Positions 14,176 through 20,823 of a stretch of DNA of 39,833 bases are shown piece after piece; within the stretch, counting starts at the first letter, position 1, and each line of letters begins with the position of its first letter. A program made the translations under genes and the position numbers. Under the pieces are notes generated by a model, which did not search any database, was not told where the DNA came from, and worked only from the letters and a program-made list of their open reading frames with translations. Source of the stretch: a virus; the IMG/VR virus record IMGVR_UViG_3300030102_004069, positions 1-39,833 of that record, one strand, 5' to 3'.

Positions 14176-14370
14176 AAGCAATATTTGTTTCATTTATTGC
14201 CTCTTTGTTAGTTTTCTAGGTCACATATTTTTTATTTGTTTCGTATGTGGCCTAGATCTAAAATAAGTTTTGCTTTAATCCTACAATCTGCTATAAGTGA
14301 TTTATGTTTCATATTTCATATATGATTCCTTTCTGCTTGAAGGGTGGCGATTGCTCCCTACCCTTCAAGT
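14176..14370 (+). ncRNA. Candidate structured small RNA
   Basis: From the predicted start point three stem-loops follow. The first is GCAATA/TATTGC at 14178-14200. The second is a 12-bp stem with one G-U pair at 14216-14255 (CTAGGTCACATA with TATGTGGCCTAG). The third is a perfect 10-bp stem at 14336-14369 (CTTGAAGGGT with ACCCTTCAAG). No coding frame on the plus strand explains the region. The last stem lacks a clear T-run, so the end is uncertain. The same stems could instead form in leftward read-through RNA. Confidence 0.4.
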
Positions 14371-14404
14371 TAAAATTCTATTATCCACCATGACTTTATA
14401 AAAA

Positions 14405-14833
14405 TTAAATTAATTTATCGTGATGAACGTAGACATTATCAGCGTCCATGATTTGTCTACGTTTATTCTCAATGTTTCTTCTTAATTCTTTTCTTATATT
14501 AATATCTTCCTCAACCTTTAATCTTTTAAATAATTTATTATATTCATGCCATAAGAAGTGCCTTCTTTTAAATTTAATAAGGCCCTCTTTCAAAGCTTTT
14601 AGATATCTGAATCTTACATTATCTGGTTCCCAACCAGCCCACCAACAAATCTGTTCAAAGTCTTTAGTTGCTGTAATCCAGAAATGAGCATCACATTTAT
14701 TTAAGCTGCTCTTTCGATCTCCTGCTAATAATCGTACATCTTCAAATGCATTTAATATTACATGCCTCCATAACTTCTGTTCATTACAGACATGAGTTTC
14801 ATTTATTACATCCGATGCAATATTAGTGCCCAT
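14405..14833 (-). CDS. Trp-rich conserved-looking phage protein (142 aa)
   Basis: I use the internal ATG at 14833 (MGTNIASDVINETHV) because the upstream start at 14932 would overlap the previous gene by 110 bases, while this one overlaps it by 11. The core has EQKLWRHVILNAFEDVRLLA, DAHFWITATKDFEQICWWAG and EPDNVRFRYLKAL. It is followed by a basic helical tail. From memory this pattern (E-LW-AVL-A, W, DF-IC-AG-P--VR) recurs in early regions of marine phages, with no known function. Confidence 0.72.
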   Translation of the reverse strand: MGTNIASDVINETHVCNEQKLWRHVILNAFEDVRLLAGDRKSSLNKCDAHFWITATKDFEQICWWAGWEPDNVRFRYLKALKEGLIKFKRRHFLWHEYNKLFKRLKVEEDINIRKELRRNIENKRRQIMDADNVYVHHDKLI

Positions 14834-15038
14834 AAGTTTTAACAAGTCTAGAGAGTAGATCACGGTAATGGCCTTTCGAATGTTTAAAATTACAACGATT
14901 GGCGACTTCGTAATGTTCTTGGACATCTTCAATTAATACTGTGATGTCAGCACCTTCAAGATTTTCTTCAAGGATATATTGTTTAATTTCCTTAAAGTCC
15001 TGAGTCATTTCTTTTTTTGTGTAATTATCCATTCTCAT
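14823..15038 (-). CDS. Hypothetical acidic small protein (71 aa)
   Basis: This is a helical, acidic protein (MTQDFKEIKQYILEENLEGA, then DITVLIEDVQEHYEVANRC) with a basic C-terminus (KGHYRDLLSRLVKTYGH). It starts in an ATGA overlap with the stop of the 99-aa gene and overlaps the 142-aa gene by 11 bases. No family is recognised. Confidence 0.7.
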   Translation of the reverse strand: MRMDNYTKKEMTQDFKEIKQYILEENLEGADITVLIEDVQEHYEVANRCNFKHSKGHYRDLLSRLVKTYGH

Positions 15039-15334
15039 ACTTTAACATCTTCTCTTCTATAAGAATTGAAATCTATTACATTGGACTTATTGTTTTTTAT
15101 TTTAATTATTACTTTCTTAGTTTTCTTACTTTTATCTTGCTTACTATGTATATCGTAAATATCATTGGTATCATTTAGGAATTGTGGCCCCATTTCTGTG
15201 TAGCCAAACTGGACTCCGTTTAATAATGCAAATGTAACTGATTGGAATAATTGGAATTGAGTGGGCGTAAGTTTCTCTGCTGCTATTACCGACAGCTTTG
15301 TTAAATCAGTGATACCATCCTTTTTCTTTGCCAT
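15035..15334 (-). CDS. Hypothetical protein (99 aa)
   Basis: The N-terminal half is helical and moderately hydrophobic (LTKLSVIAAEKLTPTQFQLF, then QSVTFALLNGVQFG). The C-terminal half is Lys/Asn-rich and probably flexible. Its start lies 29 bases inside the preceding zinc-binding protein gene. No family is recognised; the MAKKKDG start is the first ATG of the frame. Confidence 0.65.
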   Translation of the reverse strand: MAKKKDGITDLTKLSVIAAEKLTPTQFQLFQSVTFALLNGVQFGYTEMGPQFLNDTNDIYDIHSKQDKSKKTKKVIIKIKNNKSNVIDFNSYRREDVKV

Positions 15335-15518
15335 GTATAAAATCCCAAGCTACTTTAAATAATAATGTTTGTTCTGCTTCTGATTTTGGTCCGTGAGAAG
15401 TGCTGCCTGTTCCGTTACAGTGGATACAAGAATGAATTGTTTTAGAGCAAGGGGCAATGATTATACCATTACCATTACACTCTATGCAGCTCTTGAAGTT
15501 GTAACTCTTATTACTCAT
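15306..15518 (-). CDS. Small DnaJ-type zinc-ribbon protein (70 aa)
   Basis: Residues 11-38 contain two CxxCxG-like repeats, CIECNGNG and CIHCNGTG, with an extra Cys at 24. These are the zinc-binding repeats of DnaJ central domains and many small phage proteins. No J domain is present. The C-terminus is FKVAWDFIHGKEKGWYH. It is the first gene after the promoter at 15549-15577, with a short leader and no strong ribosome site. Confidence 0.72.
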   Translation of the reverse strand: MSNKSYNFKSCIECNGNGIIIAPCSKTIHSCIHCNGTGSTSHGPKSEAEQTLLFKVAWDFIHGKEKGWYH

Positions 15519-15548
15519 ATAAAAATTTTTTTATTATAGCAAGTAATA

Positions 15549-15577
15549 ATTGTAGTGATTAATAATGATGGGATCAA
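15549..15577 (-). promoter_or_regulatory. Promoter for the 15.5-14.4 kb gene group
   Basis: On the minus strand the elements are TTGATC (15577-15572), 17 bases, then TACAAT (15554-15549). A second -10-like TATAAT lies at 15538-15533. A one-mismatch form of the octamer (ATCCCATC) overlaps the -35 box. Transcription would begin about 24 or 8 bases ahead of the ATG at 15518. Confidence 0.5.
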
Positions 15578-15602
15578 TGCCAAGGGTAAATAACCCACGA
15601 CA

Positions 15603-16178
15603 TTATTTTCTTGACATATTAAAAGCGACTGTGATTCTTTCTACATCTGATTTAAAAGGTGCAACCATGTGAGATAATTTAGCTGGAAAAATAAATAAGT
15701 CTCCTCTTTCAGGTAAAAAACTTGCCTCATTAATAAAATCTTTTACTTCAACACCAGTAAAGAATCTTAACTCACCAGGGCCACTATTTGCTCCTCCACT
15801 ACCCTTAAAGTCCTTGTTTTCCTTAACTATTTCATCTGGCATGGATAGAAACAAAACTGCCGAAAAGTCTCCATCATGAGAATGTGGTGGATTAAATTCA
15901 GCTTGTTTCATAAAATTAACCCATGAACTTTTAATATAAAAATCTACTGTACCACTGTAATATTCTGCAAAAACTTGTTTATATATTTTAAGATATTTCT
16001 CTAAAATTTTTTCTAGCTTTTCATTATCTATTTGGAATTGTTCTCTAAGATGACCTGCTAATCTATGGTTTAAAGTTGTTTGTTTTTCACATAGTTTTCC
16101 AACTTCAAATAAATCTTTATCTTCTACCTTTGTTTGTAATAGTAATGGCCCCCAGTAAAAAAAAGAAGCTTTAGTCAA
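15603..16178 (-). CDS. 2OG-Fe(II) oxygenase-like protein (191 aa)
   Basis: The double-stranded beta-helix core is recognisable. There is FNPPHSHDGDFSAVLFLSMP, with His and Asp iron ligands at 99-102, and then LRFFTG and ERGDLFIFPAKLSHMVAPF with the distal His170. DVERITVAFN follows, giving Arg181, which binds 2-oxoglutarate. This matches the 2OG-FeII_Oxy_5-type proteins frequent in marine phages, whose substrates are mostly unknown. It overlaps the preceding gene by eight bases. Two other related folds are encoded at 20979-21644 and 36482-37030. Confidence 0.82.
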   Translation of the reverse strand: MTKASFFYWGPLLLQTKVEDKDLFEVGKLCEKQTTLNHRLAGHLREQFQIDNEKLEKILEKYLKIYKQVFAEYYSGTVDFYIKSSWVNFMKQAEFNPPHSHDGDFSAVLFLSMPDEIVKENKDFKGSGGANSGPGELRFFTGVEVKDFINEASFLPERGDLFIFPAKLSHMVAPFKSDVERITVAFNMSRK

Positions 16179-16476
16179 TGTTTTTCTTATTTAAATATTC
16201 GAATGGTGAGCCCTTATAAAAAGGCCCTTCTGCCATTAATTTTAATTGTTCGTTTTTAAGTTTCTGCATCCTCTGCATTAATGGGATCCATATGGCCTTA
16301 TCTTTTTTAAATTTTTTCATCCATAACCAATTGCAGAAAGACATCAAGAATCTATCATTCCATTTTTTATTTTCAGTATTATCAATCTTTTCAATATCAT
16401 ATTCGATACCTAAATTCTTTTGAGTCTTTTCATCTAAAGCTTTATAAATTTTATAAGCTAGTTTATTATATTTCAT
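16171..16476 (-). CDS. Hypothetical Trp- and Lys-rich protein (101 aa)
   Basis: The protein is helical and basic: MKYNKLAYKIYKALDEKTQK, then RFLMSFCNWLWMKKFKKDK, then WIPLMQRMQKLKNEQLKL. The WLWMKKF segment could bind membrane or DNA. It starts in an ATGA overlap with a 29-aa membrane gene and overlaps the oxygenase start by eight bases. No family is recognised. Confidence 0.68.
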   Translation of the reverse strand: MKYNKLAYKIYKALDEKTQKNLGIEYDIEKIDNTENKKWNDRFLMSFCNWLWMKKFKKDKAIWIPLMQRMQKLKNEQLKLMAEGPFYKGSPFEYLNKKNID

Positions 16477-16562
16477 AGTTCCTCATTATTCCAAAGCATT
16501 AGTAAAAATGTAATAGAACCATATATTACTGCAATCAATAAGATACTCAATAAAAAAGTCAT
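16473..16562 (-). CDS. Tiny membrane protein (29 aa)
   Basis: MTFLLSILLIAVIYGSITFL followed by LMLWNNEEL is a single hydrophobic helix with an acidic end. The ATG at 16562 overlaps the stop of another small membrane gene (ATGA), and its own TGA overlaps the next start (ATGA). This chain of exact 4-base overlaps is strong evidence of translation. A lysis- or envelope-related role is only a guess. Confidence 0.68.
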   Translation of the reverse strand: MTFLLSILLIAVIYGSITFLLMLWNNEEL

Positions 16563-16657
16563 TTAATTTTATTTATAACATAATATATTATTAATAAACC
16601 TATTAACAAACATACCATATTATAAGCAAACATACCTAAACCAAAAGAGGCACTCAT
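16559..16657 (-). CDS. Tiny membrane protein (32 aa)
   Basis: MSASFGLGMFAYNMVCLLIG followed by LLIIYYVINKIK is one membrane helix with a basic C-terminus. The ATG at 16657 overlaps the stop of the 68-aa gene, and the TGA overlaps the next tiny gene. With the 29-aa gene it forms a pair of minute membrane proteins of opposite terminal charge. Confidence 0.68.
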   Translation of the reverse strand: MSASFGLGMFAYNMVCLLIGLLIIYYVINKIK

Positions 16658-16860
16658 TGTTCTACTTGTTCTCTCATCTTTAAAAATTTTTGTTTTGCTA
16701 TTTTTAACATACGATCAAATAAAGGTTCTGCTTTGACCGTATGTATTTTATTTCTTAACTCTCCATTTAAATAAAGAGTTATATTATTATTCTCAAGATC
16801 AAGTTCTATTGTAAAAAATTCTTTAGCTTTTATTTTTTTTTGATCCATCCTCAGCTCCAT
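16654..16860 (-). CDS. Small hypothetical protein (68 aa)
   Basis: There is a central beta-hairpin (FFTIELDLENNNITLYLNGE) and a basic C-terminal helix (FDRMLKIAKQKFLKMREQ). The start is at 16860 or at the internal ATG at 16848 (MDQKKIKAKEF), which reduces the overlap with the previous gene from 38 to 26 bases. No family is recognised. Confidence 0.65.
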   Translation of the reverse strand: MELRMDQKKIKAKEFFTIELDLENNNITLYLNGELRNKIHTVKAEPLFDRMLKIAKQKFLKMREQVEQ

Positions 16861-17044
16861 TTAAAAGCTTTGTTCGATATGATGCATTAGGAATTTTTAA
16901 TTTCCTAGCTTGATGATCTATGTAGTCACTTAAAATTTTAGATATCATTGCACCTGGGGCTCTAAATTTATCTTTACAAAGTCCCTTCAATAATAAGTAA
17001 TCGTTTTTTTTAATAGCAACAGACTTCCATTTATCAATGTTCAT
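16823..17044 (-). CDS. Ribbon-helix-helix-like putative DNA-binding protein (73 aa)
   Basis: WKSVAIKKNDYLLLKGLCKD followed by APGAMISKILSDYIDHQARK has the length and pattern of an Arc/CopG-type domain: one short strand, a helix, a turn and a second helix. The C-terminal 25 residues are basic and flexible. Such proteins bind short operators as dimers. Its place in the first leftward early operon would suit an early regulator acting on the genome's repeated motifs (inference). The similarity is by pattern only. Confidence 0.5.
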   Translation of the reverse strand: MNIDKWKSVAIKKNDYLLLKGLCKDKFRAPGAMISKILSDYIDHQARKLKIPNASYRTKLLNGAEDGSKKNKS

Positions 17045-17384
17045 CTTTGACCTCCATTTCTTTAGTCAATACTAATGCTTCTTCTTTAGTCAACACTAAT
17101 TTATCTTTTGGTTTTCTAACATTATTTCTAAACTCTTTGAATGGATCTATTAACGCAACAGTCGATTCTAAAACCTTAGAAGTCTCATGTAATTTTTTTA
17201 CATTTTTTTCTAATTCATCTAATCTCTTCTGTAACCTTGTAAAAACATTTTCTAAAGTTACTAAAGCATTATCAAATTGATCTTCACCTTCAGGCTTTTC
17301 TCCTAATGGTAAAATGTGTGCACTAGATGTAGGTGGTAATGTTGTACTAATAGTTTTATATTTAATTGTTTTCTTTATTGACAT
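17034..17384 (-). CDS. Hypothetical coiled-coil protein (116 aa)
   Basis: A Pro/Thr/Ser-rich N-terminus (1-35) is followed by a probable coiled coil (LENVFTRLQKRLDELEKNVK, then KLHETSKVLESTVALI). The C-terminal segment contains the short internal repeat LVLTKEEALVLTKEM. It overlaps the genes on both sides (11 and 23 bases). No family is recognised. Confidence 0.68.
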   Translation of the reverse strand: MSIKKTIKYKTISTTLPPTSSAHILPLGEKPEGEDQFDNALVTLENVFTRLQKRLDELEKNVKKLHETSKVLESTVALIDPFKEFRNNVRKPKDKLVLTKEEALVLTKEMEVKDEH

Positions 17385-17652
17385 TTATGTCCTCCGATGT
17401 TGGTTCTAATTTACGACATTCTAATTCATCTTCGACTAAAATTGTCGCAACGGTTTTATTAAATGGATAATGTTTTCTTCCTATACCATCAACAAAATGT
17501 ATTGCAGCAATACCGTCAATTAACATATCCATGTGTAAAGAATCTTCGATAGGGCTGCCATCAAAATCAGAAGTTGGAACAGAACCTAATTGTTCATCTA
17601 CTTCAGTTATGATATTGTCTAGTATAAGACTTTTACTCTTTTTGTTTTTCAT
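17362..17652 (-). CDS. First gene of the leftward early operon, hypothetical (96 aa)
   Basis: The protein is acidic, with a central MDMLIDGIAAIHFVDGIGRK segment and a beta-rich part YPFNKTVATILVEDELECRK. It lies right behind the promoter at 17660-17688, whose start point is at the ATG, so its mRNA may be leaderless. Being first in the operon suggests very early expression. No family is recognised. Confidence 0.7.
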   Translation of the reverse strand: MKNKKSKSLILDNIITEVDEQLGSVPTSDFDGSPIEDSLHMDMLIDGIAAIHFVDGIGRKHYPFNKTVATILVEDELECRKLEPTSEDINVNKENN

Positions 17653-17659
17653 GAAATCT

Positions 17660-17688
17660 TAAATACATGGGATAAAAACTAAAGTCAA
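17660..17688 (-). promoter_or_regulatory. Main leftward early promoter, octamer in spacer, leaderless
   Basis: The elements are TTGACT (17688-17683), 17 bases, then TATTTA (17665-17660) on the minus strand. The spacer contains ATCCCATG (17673-17666) nine bases after the -35 box. The expected start point (about 17653) coincides with the ATG at 17652. It lies in the 43-base gap between divergent gene groups. I see no equally good promoter for the rightward genes. Confidence 0.65.
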
Positions 17689-17695
17689 TAAAATT

Positions 17696-17908
17696 ATGAA
17701 ATATTTTTTAACAATTACTCTTTGCTCAATGTTAGATAATGTGTGTGTACCACCACATACTTTTCCACAATATTATGACAATTTATATGATTGCCAAATA
17801 GATGGATATAAAAAAGCCATTGAAAAAATAGAGGAAATTGGTATGGGTAAAATTAACGAATTTAAAATTTATACAACTTTTGCATGTAAACAAATTGATT
17901 CAGTATGA
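17696..17908 (+). CDS. Possible exported cysteine-containing small protein (70 aa)
   Basis: The N-terminus MKYFLTITLCSMLDNVCVPP resembles a short signal sequence or lipoprotein-like segment. Four Cys are seen (10, 17, 33, 64). The sequence NLYDCQIDGYKKAIEKIEEI, then KINEFKIYTTFAC, is similar in pattern to the next gene product, so the two are probably paralogues. It is the first of four rightward genes linked by ATGA overlaps. Its function is unknown, and action in the periplasm or envelope is inferred. Confidence 0.65.
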   Translation: MKYFLTITLCSMLDNVCVPPHTFPQYYDNLYDCQIDGYKKAIEKIEEIGMGKINEFKIYTTFACKQIDSV

Positions 17909-18165
17909 TATTAAAATTTATATTGCTGGGTAGCATGTGTTGGAATTTTCATGATGTTGGCACTCAATGCACACAATATCTTGTAGATAATCTGTCAGAC
18001 GGCTCTAAATGTAGACAAGAGGCATTAGAGGTAGGTAGGACCAAAAAAAGTAAAATCGAAGAACTAGGGGGCTTTATGGACTACTATCAAGTACATTGCA
18101 TAGCTATTGACTCTGAAGGGTACAATGTTGACGAGTCTTTTAAAATATCTTATAATATCTTATGA
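17905..18165 (+). CDS. Possible exported cysteine-containing small protein, paralogue (86 aa)
   Basis: MILKFILLGSMCWNFHDVGT gives a short hydrophobic N-terminus with a Cys at 12. Further Cys lie at 22, 36 and 65, and the pattern DNLSDGSKCRQEALEVG, then KIEELGGFMDYYQVHCIAID, parallels the preceding protein. The start overlaps the upstream stop (ATGA) and the end overlaps the next start. No family is recognised. Confidence 0.65.
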   Translation: MILKFILLGSMCWNFHDVGTQCTQYLVDNLSDGSKCRQEALEVGRTKKSKIEELGGFMDYYQVHCIAIDSEGYNVDESFKISYNIL

Positions 18166-18347
18166 CGGCTTATCGTATCAGAGCTAGTATGGGAGGGCAG
18201 CAAATAGACCATGTTGTTGAAGCTGCAAACTGTAAAGATGCGATAATGAATTTGTCAGAACAAGTGGATCAGGGTAAGGTTGAAATAATCGAAGATGGTT
18301 TCACTGGTAATGCTAGGGTTCACATAACTTATGAGGAACTTAAATGA
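18162..18347 (+). CDS. Small hypothetical protein (61 aa)
   Basis: A compact alpha/beta protein: MTAYRIRASMGGQQIDHVVE, NCKDAIMNLSEQVDQG, KVEIIEDGFTGNARVHITYE. The strand-helix-strand order and size suggest a small single domain. Both ends are coupled by ATGA overlaps to the neighbouring rightward genes. No family is recognised. Confidence 0.65.
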   Translation: MTAYRIRASMGGQQIDHVVEAANCKDAIMNLSEQVDQGKVEIIEDGFTGNARVHITYEELK

Positions 18348-18526
18348 GTCCTGAAAAAATAAAGTTGTTGAAAGAACTTCAAGAGCTTGAAAATAAGTGG
18401 TCAGCTGATCTTATGACTAACGGTCTGTGTACAGTTGATATGCTTAAAACAGAAAGAGATATTAGATCAAAAAGAAATGCGATCAAATATCAAGATGTAC
18501 AAGAAAATTTAGCTGCTGCTAGTTAA
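18344..18526 (+). CDS. Small helical protein (60 aa)
   Basis: The product is almost fully helical (SPEKIKLLKELQELENKWSA, then LKTERDIRSKRNAIKYQDVQ). It is the last rightward gene of the cassette. Its TAA shares a TTAA with the stop codon of the convergent homing endonuclease gene, so no terminator can lie between them. No family is recognised. Confidence 0.62.
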   Translation: MSPEKIKLLKELQELENKWSADLMTNGLCTVDMLKTERDIRSKRNAIKYQDVQENLAAAS

Positions 18527-18954
18527 CTTTTCTTAATTTTTAAAAAAGGAAACTTTTTACTTAGGGCATCTGTCGGCTTTTTAAACTCATAGTGATTTAT
18601 AATCTTAAATAATTTTTTTCTCTTAGCCACTGAGTAAGGCAAAAATAACTTAGCTAAATGCAATGCTTTTTGATGTGAACATCTCCATCTCCATTGATTC
18701 TTTTTACCTAATGAACCTTTTCCAATACCTTTGAAATGTATAGAACCTACCTTAACAATGTCATAAAAATTTTTAATACAATCTAAATCAGTCATAGCAA
18801 TCTCCATTGCTACATTCCATTTTTTATAAATTTTACCTGAAGGGTTTTTACAATTATACTGTGCATAATTTATATTGCCTTCTCCATCAAATAAACCTGC
18901 TGCATATCCTATTAAATCTTGATTATCATGCGGTAAATTTTTTTTATTTAGCAT
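18523..18954 (-). CDS. LAGLIDADG-type homing endonuclease (143 aa)
   Basis: The motif IGYAAGLFDGEGNINY (15-30) is a LAGLIDADG helix ending in the catalytic DGEG. It is followed by beta-rich sequence (WNVAMEIAMTDLDCIKNFYD, then WRWRCSHQKALHLAKLF). Only one motif is seen, so the enzyme would act as a homodimer. It is free-standing: the polA gene upstream is full length, and the two overlap by 11 bases. Such selfish genes cut a homologous phage lacking the insert and spread by repair, often targeting the neighbouring gene. Confidence 0.85.
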   Translation of the reverse strand: MLNKKNLPHDNQDLIGYAAGLFDGEGNINYAQYNCKNPSGKIYKKWNVAMEIAMTDLDCIKNFYDIVKVGSIHFKGIGKGSLGKKNQWRWRCSHQKALHLAKLFLPYSVAKRKKLFKIINHYEFKKPTDALSKKFPFLKIKKS

Positions 18955-20818
18955 CTCCCCAACTTTCTCCTAATCCATATTCAACAACACTAGGAACTTT
19001 AAACTCAATTGCATTTTGCATAATCTTTTGTATTTGTTCTGCATGTTGTTTATCTTTAATATTAAAACATAATTCATCATGTATTTGTAGCATAGGTAAA
19101 TGGCCTTCATTGTAACAATCTAACATTGATTGTTTTGTTTGATCAGCAGAAGAACCCTGTATTAATCTATTTAAAGCTTTATAAGTATAAGCTCTTTTAA
19201 TATTATCTTTTCCATATTTAGCTACTGCATCTTCATATTTTTCTGCAACATGCAAACCAAAATCTCTTGTCTCCCATAAATCAAATCTACACTTTCTACC
19301 TTTTTTTGTTCGTATTACACCTTTTTCATCAGCTGCATATTTACATCTATCAGATAGTTTTTTTACAAAAGGAACTTTTTTGTTATATTTAATTATTAAT
19401 TCATCGGCCTCTTCTTTAGATACTCCTAATGATATAGCTAATTTATTTTTACCCATGCCATACATCAAACCTAATCCTATTGTTTTAGCTTGTGTTCTTT
19501 CTATACCTACAAGATCTGCAACAGTTTGGTGAAAGTCTGCACTTGCATTTTGATAGGCCTCTACTAATTCATTTGATCCTTCATAACCATCACCTATAGA
19601 TGCTGCATAGTGCACTGTCATTCTTGGTTCTTGTTGTGAGTAATCAAAACTACCCCATTTAAAACCTTCTTCTGGAATAAAAAGACTTCTAATTTTAGGA
19701 CCAAAATCTTTATTTCTAGCTGGGACTTGTTGCAAATTTGGGTTACTCATGGACAGTCTACCAGAAACAGTTCCTCCATTATCTCCTCTTAACTGATTTA
19801 TCTCACCATGTATTCTCCCATTAACTTGATACTTCATGATAGAAGATAAAAAAGTTCCATGAAATTTATTCACCTCTCTTGCACTTACAATAAGTTGTGC
19901 TATTTTGTTTTTATTATTAATCAACCAATTTTGTGTAAAGGAAGGTTCTTTTGTTTTTTCGGTACGTGGGTATTCTAACTTCAACTTGTCAAAAGCTTTG
20001 GCAATCTGGCGTGATGCCCAAATGTCTACTTCTATTCCTGATTCTTTTTTTATGGCCATTAGTATTTCTTTTTCTTGGATCTTCATTTCTTTTTGTAATT
20101 CTGCAGCTTTTTCCACTTGCACTCTCACTCCTCGTTGACGCATCTTTATTAACATCGGAAGCAATTGCTGTTCCATTTCCCACACAGTAGTTAAACTTTG
20201 TTTAGCTATTTCGTGTTTAAATCTTTGCCATAATTTTAAAGTTAGTTCTGCATCTTGCTCTGCATAATAACCTACATGTTCTGCTGGTAATTTCCACATC
20301 TCAGCTTTTGGATCTATACCGTGTGCTGCAGCAGCTTCTCTTAATTCTGTTTCAGCTTTTATTTCATTTAAATAATCTACGGACAATGCATTTAAAGAAT
20401 ATGAAAATCTATTCTCATCAATTAATGCAGCTGCAATCATTGTATCAACTATAGGTCCGTTGACCGTGATTCCTGATGCCTCAAGCCAACCTACATCGTA
20501 CTGAGCATTATGAAATATTTTAGTATTAGGTAATGCACAAATATCTTTCATATATTTTTTAACTTGTTCAGGTATCATGTTACCACCACCTAAATGACCA
20601 AATGGAAAATATCCTTTCCAACCTTCAACAGCCACTGCAAAACCTACTATCTCTCCTTTACCTAAAGCCCAACCAGCTCCAAGTTTTTCATTAATTCCAT
20701 CGTCTCTTGTTTCTAAATCAATAGCTATTTCTTTATATCCAGATAAATCTTTATATTCCATAGGTGTATTCCACATTGATTTTTTAAAAGTTAAAGTTAA
20801 TTGTAATCCGTTACTCAT
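18944..20818 (-). CDS. Family A DNA polymerase with 3'-5' exonuclease (624 aa)
   Basis: The replicative polymerase has Exo I AIDLETRD (D34, E36), Exo II FHNAQYD (N104, D108) and Exo III YYAEQDAE (Y185, D189). Polymerase motif A is SFDYSQQEPR (D392), motif B is RTQAKTIGLGLMYG (R441, K445, Y453) and motif C is QIHDEL (H580, D581, E582). In motif B the residue equivalent to E. coli Phe762 is Leu449, a variant known in marine virus polymerases and linked to altered fidelity. No 5'-3' nuclease domain is present, as in T7. It starts five bases after the stop of a zinc-ribbon gene. Confidence 0.96.
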   Translation of the reverse strand: MSNGLQLTLTFKKSMWNTPMEYKDLSGYKEIAIDLETRDDGINEKLGAGWALGKGEIVGFAVAVEGWKGYFPFGHLGGGNMIPEQVKKYMKDICALPNTKIFHNAQYDVGWLEASGITVNGPIVDTMIAAALIDENRFSYSLNALSVDYLNEIKAETELREAAAAHGIDPKAEMWKLPAEHVGYYAEQDAELTLKLWQRFKHEIAKQSLTTVWEMEQQLLPMLIKMRQRGVRVQVEKAAELQKEMKIQEKEILMAIKKESGIEVDIWASRQIAKAFDKLKLEYPRTEKTKEPSFTQNWLINNKNKIAQLIVSAREVNKFHGTFLSSIMKYQVNGRIHGEINQLRGDNGGTVSGRLSMSNPNLQQVPARNKDFGPKIRSLFIPEEGFKWGSFDYSQQEPRMTVHYAASIGDGYEGSNELVEAYQNASADFHQTVADLVGIERTQAKTIGLGLMYGMGKNKLAISLGVSKEEADELIIKYNKKVPFVKKLSDRCKYAADEKGVIRTKKGRKCRFDLWETRDFGLHVAEKYEDAVAKYGKDNIKRAYTYKALNRLIQGSSADQTKQSMLDCYNEGHLPMLQIHDELCFNIKDKQHAEQIQKIMQNAIEFKVPSVVEYGLGESWGDAK

Positions 20819-20823
20819 AGTTT

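Noticed and set aside
14232-14312. Leftward 26-codon frame (MKHKSLIADCRIK) in the 14-kb gap
   Set aside because: It overlaps the 14216-14255 hairpin, has no ribosome site and no coupling to a gene. Random occurrence is likely.
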